Source: Pelagomonas calceolata
Lineage: Eukaryota > Sar > Pelagophyceae > Pelagomonadales > Pelagomonadaceae
NCBI GenBank assembly: GCA_918797485.1
Contig: CAKKNE010000005.1
Span: 744,001 to 808,000, forward strand
Length of the DNA stretch: 64,000 bases
Direction: 5' to 3'
The notes under the pieces are model-generated. The model saw only the letters and a program-made list of their open reading frames with translations, made no database searches and had not been told where the DNA came from. This document shows positions 28,782-35,421 of the stretch, piece after piece. Position 1 is the first letter of the stretch. Each line of letters opens with the position of its first letter. The translations under genes and the position numbers were made by a program.

Positions 28782-29414
28782 TCACCGCGTCTTCGATGGA
28801 GATGCCGCGCCCTCGACGCGCGCGTCGCCCGCGCTCGCCGACAAGATGACGTTCCAGATGAAACCCATGGCGCACGTGTAGGGCACCTGCCACTCGTTTG
28901 GGAGGAGGCAGAACTGGAGGAAGTTCGCGGGGATCCAGAACTTCCAGTTTCTGATGCATAGCGTGGTAAATTGCGCCTTCGCTCGCGCCAACGACGCGTC
29001 CGCATCCAGGTTCTGGACGTAGCCCGTAATCCCAAAAAACAGGGGGTAGTAGACAATCGGGATGACCGTGAGCTGGTTGAAGAGCGTGCACTCCGCCGCG
29101 GCTAATATATTCGTATCAAAAGATAGGACCTGCCCGAGCACGTCGCCGTGGCAATGGTCGATAATCCACGGCAGCAACGGCGTCTGGAAGCCTCCCCTAT
29201 AAGCGGCATCGAACGCGACGAAGGAGAGGCCGCGCTTCGCGTCGTAGACGACGTTGTTCCGCTGCGCGACGGCGTCGCCGGCGGCCGCGAGGGCGCCGGC
29301 CGTGGCGATGTTTGTTGTGAGCGGGTGTTCGACCAAGAGCTGGGCGTATCCGTCGAATACGAACGACGCGGCCGAGCTGATGCAGAGGCTGCGCGCTAGA
29401 GTGCGGGCGCGCAT
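28782..29414 (-). CDS. Mpv17/PMP22-family membrane protein
   Basis: 210 residues from the ATG at 29414. Family hallmarks appear in order: a Tyr-x-x-Leu-Leu-x-x-His-Pro-Leu-Thr start (YAQLLVEHPLTT), GDAVAQRN, DAKRGLSFVAF, PWIIDHCHGDVL, NQLTVIPIVYYPLFF, RNWKFWIPANFLQFCLLPNEW and a C-terminal IWNVILS. Members sit in mitochondrial inner or peroxisomal membranes and are thought to form channels. The first residues (MRARTLARSLCISSAASF) could be a mitochondrial or signal sequence. The pore substrate is unknown. Confidence 0.85.
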   Translation of the reverse strand: MRARTLARSLCISSAASFVFDGYAQLLVEHPLTTNIATAGALAAAGDAVAQRNNVVYDAKRGLSFVAFDAAYRGGFQTPLLPWIIDHCHGDVLGQVLSFDTNILAAAECTLFNQLTVIPIVYYPLFFGITGYVQNLDADASLARAKAQFTTLCIRNWKFWIPANFLQFCLLPNEWQVPYTCAMGFIWNVILSASAGDARVEGAASPSKTR

Positions 29415-29510
29415 TGCGTCGTCAGTGAGCGTGTGTCTCGCAGTATGTACAAGGCGGCGCGATGATCTGCAGCAATTCGATAACATGCACACACTCGTCG
29501 TCGATAACGT

Positions 29511-29628
29511 ATCGATCACGATCGCTGTCGACGATGTGCGAGTTGTAATGATGCGTCACCCCCGGACAGTGCAATGTGCAATTGCAATGCTGCACCCGTG
29601 GCGAGGAATCGATCACGATCGCTGTCGA
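29511..29628 (+). repeat. 21-bp direct repeat pair
   Basis: ATCGATCACGATCGCTGTCG occurs at 29511-29530 and 29608-29627 (one more base also matches) in the spacer upstream of the Mpv17-like gene. Function unknown; the unit is itself rich in GATC palindromes. Confidence 0.6.
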
Positions 29629-29718
29629 TCAGTGTAAATACGTCACGAACTGCGGCTGTGATGCGTATCGCAACACGTCGACGTCGTGCGTGGCTGCGTC
29701 GCGCGATGCTGCGATTAT

Positions 29719-29741
29719 CTAGCGGCTTGTTAGACACTAGC
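29719..29741 (-). promoter_or_regulatory. CTAG-type inverted promoter element
   Basis: Reverse-orientation copy (CTAGCGG, then TTAGACACTAGC), 305 bp upstream of the Mpv17-like start at 29414. Confidence 0.55.
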
Positions 29742-29752
29742 AGTTATTACAC

Positions 29753-29798
29753 GTGTCTCCCCCCAGGGCCTCCGCCCACTGTCCTAGCACCGTAACAA
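29753..29798 (+). repeat. Dispersed repeat, second copy of 15222 repeat
   Basis: GTGTCTCCCCCC, CTCCGCCCACT and GTCCTAGCACCGTAACAA in the same order and orientation as at 15222-15267, with a few small differences. Just downstream of the GDH-like gene stop. Confidence 0.6.
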
Positions 29799-29810
29799 TA
29801 GGGGCCATAA

Positions 29811-31328
29811 TTACACGGAGCCGTGCGACGCCATCACGTTCGCCACGCGCAGGAAGGACGCGATCGCCGCGCCCGCGTCCAAATCCCCGCGGACGTTGTA
29901 CTCCGACGCCGTTCTTTGCACTTCTTGGAAGACCCTGGCCGCTTCTTTATCAATTTCATCACTAATATCGGCCTTGATGATCTGGTGCTCCTTGGACGTG
30001 TAGGCTAAGGCATTTCCAATGGCTAATGTAGCCCTAAAAGGACAGTGCGCCACGCCCAGCTTCTTCAGAGATGCGATGGCCTCGGGGGTCGTCGGAGAGT
30101 AGCCAGCGTCCACTATGGTACTACACCCATTATTGGCGAGCTTCTCCGCCGCTTGCGCATCGATCTCGTTTGAATTGGTCGGGAATACTAAATCACAAGG
30201 GACGTCAAATATGTCCTCGGGGTCGTTGTACTTCGCCGTGGTAGACGCGACGATGTACCTCCCGATCCGAGCGCCTCGCTCCGCCTTGATCGTACTGATC
30301 TGGGCTAACTTGGCCGAGGGTAACCCTCCCTCCTCATAAATGAAGCCGGACGTATCCGACAGCGTCAAAGGTATGGCGCCTTCGGCTACTAGTTTATCGG
30401 CCACCGCCAGGGCGACTTTGCCACTCCCGGTCACTAAACATCTTTTGCCTCGCAGCGAGTCGCCCCGAGCCTCCAGAAAGCTCTTCGCGAACGAAACCGG
30501 ACCGTAGCCGTGCACTTCGGGGTGGGGCACGCTCCCGCCCCACAACATGCCAAAGCCATGCTTCGATAAATTAGTAGCCGTCCTCTTATATTGACCGTAC
30601 ATGTAGCCGATCTCGGTCGAGCCGCAGTTCACGCCCATGCTCGGTAAGTCTAGCCCAGGACCCACATATTTCTGTAACTCCGTCATGAACGACTGGCAGA
30701 AGCGCTGGATCTCCGCTTCGGACGCTAAAGCCGGTTCAAAATTGGCACCGCCCGCGGCACCGCCGAGTCTTCGCCCCGTCAAAGCGTTGGCGAAGGTCGC
30801 GTCGAAAGATTGAGCTCTCAGTAGATCTTCGGTGACGTGGCGCCCAAAATGCATGGGCCCGCCGAAGGGTCCCAACGATGAGCTGTGTTGGACGCGCCAG
30901 CCCCGGTTCGTCCGCGCGTTGCCCCAGTCGTCAATGTACGTGACCTTGAACGACACCGTCCGTTCCGGCTCCAGGAGGATCTTGGCCAACCAGGCGTATT
31001 TCGGGCTTCGATCAAAGACCGGCTGGAGGTGTCTCATGAAGTTCGTGAACTGCTCGAGGTACAAAGGTTTGTCCTTGTCCCTTCTCTCGGCCTCGTTGCT
31101 TAGTAATTTAACAGCATCAGAACCGGTTTTGAAGTAGAGCTCCTCGCCGTAGACGCGGAGGAGCGGCTTCTGGCGCCACCGCCGCGCGTTCACGCTCGTC
31201 TGGCTGCCGTGAACTCCGCCCCCGGGCGTCATGGACGCGAGGGAGCTGAGGTGGGCGGCCGGCGCGCGCGGGCTGCTGAGGTGGGCGGCCGGCGCGCGCG
31301 GCGCCCGGCGTAGAGTGGAGAGCAGCAT
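29811..31328 (-). CDS. Glutamate dehydrogenase homologue without catalytic lysines
   Basis: 505 residues. Fold-level similarity to hexameric NADP-type GDH is clear: GANFEPALASEAEIQRFCQSFMTEL, STEIGYMYGQYKR, GGSVPHPEVHGYG, GKRCLVTGSGKVA and VFPTNSNEIDAQAAEKLANN. The substrate and catalytic residues are not there. The GPYKGGLRF-type lysine is replaced in GPFGGPMHF, the GGxKGG catalytic lysine is Ala in LGGAAGG, the lysine 12 residues earlier is Ala, and the PAGD aspartate is lost in PSMGVNCG. A normal GDH reaction is therefore unlikely; a regulatory or altered role is inferred. The Arg/Ser-rich start, with a tandem APAAHLSS duplication, suits a mitochondrial or plastid presequence. Confidence 0.85.
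   Translation of the reverse strand: MLLSTLRRAPRAPAAHLSSPRAPAAHLSSLASMTPGGGVHGSQTSVNARRWRQKPLLRVYGEELYFKTGSDAVKLLSNEAERRDKDKPLYLEQFTNFMRHLQPVFDRSPKYAWLAKILLEPERTVSFKVTYIDDWGNARTNRGWRVQHSSSLGPFGGPMHFGRHVTEDLLRAQSFDATFANALTGRRLGGAAGGANFEPALASEAEIQRFCQSFMTELQKYVGPGLDLPSMGVNCGSTEIGYMYGQYKRTATNLSKHGFGMLWGGSVPHPEVHGYGPVSFAKSFLEARGDSLRGKRCLVTGSGKVALAVADKLVAEGAIPLTLSDTSGFIYEEGGLPSAKLAQISTIKAERGARIGRYIVASTTAKYNDPEDIFDVPCDLVFPTNSNEIDAQAAEKLANNGCSTIVDAGYSPTTPEAIASLKKLGVAHCPFRATLAIGNALAYTSKEHQIIKADISDEIDKEAARVFQEVQRTASEYNVRGDLDAGAAIASFLRVANVMASHGSV
31249..31304 (-). repeat. In-frame tandem duplication in the GDH-like presequence
   Basis: A unit of about 27 bp (GAGGTGGGCGGCCGGCGCGC core) occurs twice and encodes the repeated PRAPAAHLSS of the N-terminus. 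Confidence 0.65.
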
Positions 31329-31599
31329 GCTTCTCCCTGGTGTCCTCCTCTGCGCAAGGCTGCTGGCTGCGGTTTCAGGCAGCGAGGCTCGACGCTACAG
31401 GAGACAAACGTCTCCTAGGTCTGGCAATCGACGGCGTTCCGCGCGCGACGAGATATTTATGAGCTATTTATGAGCTATTTTGGCGCAGGTCTGAGCCAAA
31501 TAGCTTGGCTCCTGCCGTCCGCCATCGATGGCTGCAGCCGTCCAATGCGACCGCCGAGGGGTCGCCTTGAGCCCTGGCCCCGGAAAGGGCGCCGAAACA

Positions 31600-31623
31600 G
31601 CTAGCGGACTGTAAGGCACTAGC
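31600..31623 (-). promoter_or_regulatory. CTAG-type inverted promoter element
   Basis: Full-length copy between divergent genes: 272 bp from the GDH-like start (31328) and 177 bp from the thioesterase ATG (31800). Confidence 0.58.
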
Positions 31624-31760
31624 AATCGAGCAAGCTGCGCTTGGTGCTCGGCACACGGCATAGCAGTGGCCTACCCGCACCGCACACCCATAGAAAGCAT
31701 CTGCACAGCACACGAGTCGAATTGGCTGTCACAAATCGCATCAATAATTGCGCCGCGCAC

Positions 31761-31797
31761 GCTGCACACTGCACACTGCACACTGCACACTGCAAAG
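31761..31797 (+). repeat. Short tandem repeat, CTGCACA units
   Basis: Four to five copies of a 7-bp unit (CTGCACA) directly before the thioesterase start codon, in the presumed 5' UTR. Confidence 0.7.
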
Positions 31798-31799
31798 CA

Positions 31800-32426
31800 A
31801 TGCTGGGGCTCGCAATAGTCGCTGCGTGCTGCACGGGAAGCGCGGCCCTCGCCGCCGCCACCAGCAAGCCGTGGGTCGGCGGACAATCCGCCAGCAAGCC
31901 GCCGCGCGAGCTGCTCGGCCGCGGCGCGTACGCGCACTTCGAAACGATCCCGACGCGCTGGAACGACATGGATGCGCAGCAGCACGTGTGGTTCAGCGTC
32001 TCGATGCGTGCGATCGCGGCGATGGCGTTCCAGCCGACGCGACTCCGTCGAGACCCGCGCCATCGACGCGACGTTCTCTACGCACAGGTCAACAACGCCG
32101 TCTACCATTTTTATATGGACGACGCCGTCAACCTGCACCTCGCCCGCAGCGGTGTGTCAAATGACGTGAGGCGCTTCACGTCCGAGAACAGCTGCCGGTA
32201 CCTGCGGCAGCTCTCGTGGCCGACGCCCGTCGAAATAGGTATGAGGGTACGCCTCGGCCGCGCGAGCGCGGCGTACCAGCTCGGGCTCTTTGCCGAAAAT
32301 GATGAAGACGCGTCCGCGATCGGCACGTTCACGCACATCTACGTCGACGACCGGGGGAAGCCCTGCCGCATGGACGAGAGTGTGAGGACAGCGCTCGAGC
32401 CCCTCGTGCCCGACGACGGGCTGTAG
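31800..32426 (+). CDS. 4HBT-type hotdog thioesterase (spliced)
   Basis: Exon 1 31800-31985 and exon 2 32088-32426 give 174 residues. Without splicing, a 34-residue basic insert splits the signature; spliced, it reads RWNDMDAQQH/VNNAVYHFYMDD, the classical 4-hydroxybenzoyl-CoA thioesterase motif with its catalytic Asp. Later blocks (SCRYLRQLSWPTPVEIGMRV and GTFTHIYVDD) complete the fold. It likely hydrolyses an acyl-CoA. The start MLGLAIVAACCTGSAALAAA resembles a signal peptide, perhaps the first half of a plastid presequence. Convergent with the WW-domain gene 18 bp away. Confidence 0.85.
   Translation: MLGLAIVAACCTGSAALAAATSKPWVGGQSASKPPRELLGRGAYAHFETIPTRWNDMDAQQHVWFSVSMRAIAAMAFQPTRLRRDPRHRRDVLYAQVNNAVYHFYMDDAVNLHLARSGVSNDVRRFTSENSCRYLRQLSWPTPVEIGMRVRLGRASAAYQLGLFAENDEDASAIGTFTHIYVDDRGKPCRMDESVRTALEPLVPDDGL
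31986..32087 (+). mobile_element. In-frame introner-like intron in the thioesterase gene
   Basis: 102 bp, GTGTGG donor and CGCACAG acceptor, no in-frame stop, length divisible by three. The ends are partly inverted repeats (GTGTGG...TCTCGATGCG against CGCCATCGACGCGACG...CGCACAG). Removal restores an uninterrupted family motif. Confidence 0.8.
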
Positions 32427-32444
32427 TAAGTAAACACACTGTTG

Positions 32445-33131
32445 TTACCGTCTCAACGTTGAGAACTGGCCCTTCTCGTACGCGCCGCGCCGCGGCGTGC
32501 GCCGCGCCTTGAGGTAGCCCGGCGCGGGCCGCCGGCGCCGCACGGGTTTCGGCTCCTCCTCCGGCTCGGAGTCGGCCGATTCGACGGCGCAGCAGTGGAA
32601 GCGGAGGCGCTGTGGGCTTCCAGGCAATGAGCGCGCGAGCGACGCGGCCGTCGGCCGCCGCGCGTGGGCCGGGTCGCGCGGCGGCCGCTCCGGGTCGGAC
32701 CAGGACACGACTTGCGTGCGGGCGTCGTACCAGTAGTGCGCCCGGGTCTCGGAATCGTAGTAGCGCCGCCACCGGTGCGCCGCGGGCGGCGAGGCGCACG
32801 CGTCGGAGGCGTCATCATCCGGCGGTGGCGATGGCGGCGCCGCGGCTTCGACCGGCGGCGGCGGCAGCGGCAGAGCGTCGGGCAGCGCGGTCGGCGGCGG
32901 CGGCGCCGTGGCCGCGACGGGCAGCGGCGCGTCGGGCAGCGCGACGGGCGGGGCCGGCGCCGCCGCCGCGGCCAAAGGCGCCGCCCGCGGCCGCAGCGCC
33001 GCCGCGATCATCTTCATTTCCCTTAGCTCCGCTCGCGCGAGCCGCAGCCGCTCGCGCGCGGCGATCAGGTCGGCGTCGACGGCGGCCTGCCGCGCCTCTA
33101 CCTCCGCGAGCGTCGTCGGCAGCGGTTCCAT
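32445..33131 (-). CDS. WW-domain protein
   Basis: 228 residues from the ATG at 33131. A coiled-coil-like N-terminus (EARQAAVDADLIAARERLRLAR) leads into a Pro/Ala-rich region, then one WW domain (RWRRYYDSETRAHYWYDART, then VSWSDPERPP) with both signature tryptophans. A basic, Arg-rich tail follows. WW domains bind Pro-rich peptides, so an adaptor in RNA processing or signalling is plausible. The longer frame starting at 33233 is rejected because the extra residues look random. Confidence 0.7.
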   Translation of the reverse strand: MEPLPTTLAEVEARQAAVDADLIAARERLRLARAELREMKMIAAALRPRAAPLAAAAAPAPPVALPDAPLPVAATAPPPPTALPDALPLPPPPVEAAAPPSPPPDDDASDACASPPAAHRWRRYYDSETRAHYWYDARTQVVSWSDPERPPRDPAHARRPTAASLARSLPGSPQRLRFHCCAVESADSEPEEEPKPVRRRRPAPGYLKARRTPRRGAYEKGQFSTLRR

Positions 33132-33295
33132 TGATCGGTTCCGTTTCCAACAGTGACACCGGTTTTGATGCTGCCCTAGTCGAACGGCTGCCCCAGCCGC
33201 AAGGGGGCGTAACGTTAGAGCTCTGCGGCACAAATGGCCCGCGTGGACGGCTTGCGGCTGCCGCGCCGGGCCCGCGCACGGATCACTGATGCACT

Positions 33296-33320
33296 GCTAG
33301 TGCCTTTACCGGCCGCTAGC
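33296..33320 (+). promoter_or_regulatory. CTAG-type inverted promoter element
   Basis: Forward copy with one extra central base, 165 bp upstream of the WW-protein start at 33131. Confidence 0.55.
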
Positions 33321-33400
33321 GAAACCTCACACCATTTGTGTCTGGGTTCTCGGGGGGCAGGGTGAAACAACACCCTATCGCCAATCCCAATAGACACGGT

Positions 33401-33465
33401 GGCGAAGCGTTCGGGGTCCGTACTACCTGGGGGTGGGTTCAATAAGTGGCTCTCTCTCTCTCTCC
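33401..33465 (+). repeat. Dispersed 65-bp repeat ending in a CT run
   Basis: GGCGAAGCGTTCGGGGTCCG followed by TACTACCTGGGGG, GGGTTCAATAAG and a (CT)n run. An inverted copy lies at 62979-63045. Both copies sit within about 150 bp of a CTAG-type promoter element. Confidence 0.7.
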
Positions 33466-33525
33466 GACGCGGAAATCGGGAATACTAGTAAGTGGACAAA
33501 AATCAGCTTACACCCCGGAGCATAC

Positions 33526-34311
33526 CTAGCGCGCGAGCGCGCTCAGCAGCGTGCAGTCGTGGCCGTAGCTCCCCGTCCAGCACGAGCACTCGCCCGTCTC
33601 CGTGTCGCACTTGCCCCGGTTCGCGCAGTCGACCTGGCACAGATTGCCCTTCTCGCCGACGCCGTAGCCGCCCGCCGCTGTGACTCCGGTGCAGTTCGTC
33701 TCGTCGACGTGCGTCGTGTAGGGATCGTCGCCCGAGGGGCAGTGGCGCAGCGAACACCAGGGCCCGAACCACTCCGGCTCCTGGCGCTGGCCCGGGCCGA
33801 GGCCGACGGGCCAGCTACTGTCGCAGACGCAGCCGTAGATGCGGTCCTGGTCCCAACGCTCTGTCGTCTCTAGTCCTGTATAAGTCGCAGGTTTGGATAA
33901 GGGTAAAGCATTGGGCATGGTGGCCATCTTCTTCATGCTGACGCATTGCCCATGTCCCGAACAGTCGTAGAGGCAGCCGAAGCGCTGGCACGCGTCACCT
34001 GAAAAGCCCGAGACACATTTGCAGGTCCCCGTCGCTTTATTACAAGTGCCCTTGCCCGAGCACTCCGCCGGGGCATGTGCGGTTTTCGAATCGGAAGCGA
34101 CGTCGGCCCAGGCCGGCCCGGACGGGCACGTCCTGCCACTGCAGTCGTGGAGTTTGTAGAGCGCGACGTCGGTCTTCGCGCCCCAGCCCTCGTAGCAGTC
34201 GCACGTGTCGGTCGCCGGCTCGCAGTGGCCGTGGCCATTACAAAAATTCATGTCGATGCAGTCTCCTGCTCGTGTGGGGCGGAGGAGGAGGAGGACGAGG
34301 GAGGCCCTCAT
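33526..34311 (-). CDS. Secreted EGF-like repeat protein
   Basis: 261 residues. The start MRASLVLLLLRPTRAGDC is a short signal peptide, directly followed by EGF/tenascin-like modules: CNGHGHCEPATDTCDCYEGW, CSGKGTCNKATGTCKCVSGF, a GCLYDCSGHGQC module and a final CANRGKCDTETGECSCWTGS. Between the third and fourth modules is a CVCDSSWPVG block. There is no membrane segment after the signal, so the protein is probably secreted or cell-surface associated. Partners are unknown. Confidence 0.8.
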   Translation of the reverse strand: MRASLVLLLLRPTRAGDCIDMNFCNGHGHCEPATDTCDCYEGWGAKTDVALYKLHDCSGRTCPSGPAWADVASDSKTAHAPAECSGKGTCNKATGTCKCVSGFSGDACQRFGCLYDCSGHGQCVSMKKMATMPNALPLSKPATYTGLETTERWDQDRIYGCVCDSSWPVGLGPGQRQEPEWFGPWCSLRHCPSGDDPYTTHVDETNCTGVTAAGGYGVGEKGNLCQVDCANRGKCDTETGECSCWTGSYGHDCTLLSALAR

Positions 34312-34420
34312 GGTTCGGTATGTTGGGGTCCAAGGGCGCGGCGGAGCGGCTATGGGGGCGTAGAGTGCTGGTGCCCTCTTCTTAGGGCACGGGGCAGCCT
34401 GGCGCTGCTCAAAAGACTCA

Positions 34421-34508
34421 CTTAGTACGTCGCGCAGCGCAGCGGTCCAGCCTAGCCTAGCCTCAGCTTAACCGACGGCTTAGTACGTCGCGCAGCGCAG
34501 CGGTCCAG
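34421..34508 (+). repeat. 30-bp direct repeat pair
   Basis: A 30-bp unit (CTTAGTACGTCGCGCAGCGC start, GCGGTCCAG end) occurs at 34421-34450 and 34479-34508. Between them is CCTAGCCTAGCCTCAGCT, a word also found at 37095-37112. Located in the divergent spacer upstream of the EGF-like and FKBP genes. Confidence 0.7.
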
Positions 34509-34522
34509 CGGATAAATTGCTC

Positions 34523-34544
34523 GCTAGTGTCTTACACCGCTAGC
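34523..34544 (+). promoter_or_regulatory. CTAG-type inverted promoter element
   Basis: Forward copy with a shortened centre, 212 bp from the EGF-like start (34311) and 118 bp from the H1-FKBP start (34662). Confidence 0.58.
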
Positions 34545-34661
34545 TAATTAACCTGTCGCAGAGCCGCGGCCGTCTGAGGCTTGACAGCTGCGATTGGGAC
34601 GCACAGATCGCTGGGAGAGCGGCGCAGCGCTGCCGTATATCTCGGACGCACGAGTTGATCG

Positions 34662-35411
34662 ATGGCGAAGACAGTGCTGGACAAGGTGTGAGGCAGTGTC
34701 CTGTGAGTGGCAGCCAGGGACGTCGCATCGATGGCGTGGGGGTGCGCACAACCCCTTTCGCCATCGATGCAAGCGGAGGATTGCCGCACGAAGAGTTACG
34801 CCATCGATGCGACGCGTTGCCCGAGGACGCGCCGTGTGCAGGTCATCGTCGCGATCCGAGCAGTTCAGGATCACAAAGGTGCATCGCGCCAGGCCATCGT
34901 CAAGTATCTCAAGTCAGAGTTCCAGTGCGAGAATGGAGTCGCCATCAAGAAGGCTTTGAAATCAGACAAATTGATCCAGACGGGCCAGAGCTTCCGAGTG
35001 AAGGGCGATGCACCCATCGCGCCGCCGGCCGACGAAGTAGTCGGAACGGAAGACGTTACTGTTGGAGACGGCGCGGTCGCGCAGAAAGGCGACGAGGTCT
35101 CCATGTCCTACGTCGGCACGCTCGAGGCGGACGGCTCGCGCTTCGACGCCGGCACGAACTTCCGCTTCACGCTCGGCGCCGGTCCTTTCCGGAGCAGGAA
35201 TCTCACGTTCGTCGTAGGCGCCCACGGGTCGAATTCACGCACAGGCGACGTCATCAAGGGCTGGGACCGGGGCATAATCGGCATGCGCGTCGGCGGCCGC
35301 CGCAAGCTCGTCGTGCCCAGCAAATTGGGCTACGGCAAGAAAGGCAGCGCCCCCGAGATACCTCCGAACGCGACACTCCTCTTCGACGTCACGCTCGAGC
35401 GCATACTGTAA
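34662..35411 (+). CDS. Histone H1-like winged helix fused to FKBP prolyl isomerase
   Basis: Three exons: 34662-34685, 34842-35181 and 35245-35411; 176 residues. Exon 1 is only eight codons (MAKTVLDK) and joins VIVAIRAVQDHKGASRQAI, the start of an H1/H5-like winged helix that continues to SGFR-like GQSFRVK at about residue 65. A full FKBP domain follows (YVGTLEADGSRFDAGT, FRFTLGAG/DVIKGWDRGIIGM, GYGKKGSAPEIPPNATLLFD), which catalyses peptidyl-prolyl isomerisation. Nuclear, chromatin-linked action is inferred from the fusion. The second intron is in frame and would otherwise add 21 residues inside the active-site loop. Confidence 0.85.
34686..34841 (+). mobile_element. Introner-like intron 1 of the H1-FKBP gene
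   Basis: 156 bp, GTGTGAGG donor and GTGTGCAG acceptor. It contains GCATCGATGGCG and two CGCCATCGATGC words that can pair to form stems. Splicing creates MAKTVLDKVIVAI, a sensible H1-domain start. Confidence 0.75.
35182..35244 (+). mobile_element. Short in-frame intron 2 of the H1-FKBP gene
   Basis: 63 bp, GTCCTT donor and CGCACAG acceptor, no stop codon, divisible by three. Removal restores the FKBP motif LGAGDVIKGWD. Its edges resemble other introners of the window but internal stems are weak. Confidence 0.75.
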
Positions 35412-35421
35412 CAACTTAAAA

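Noticed and set aside
34451-34470. CCTAGCC repeats read as telomere-like sequence
   Set aside because: Only two or three units, at gene spacers (also 37095 and a variant near 49627), not at a chromosome end.
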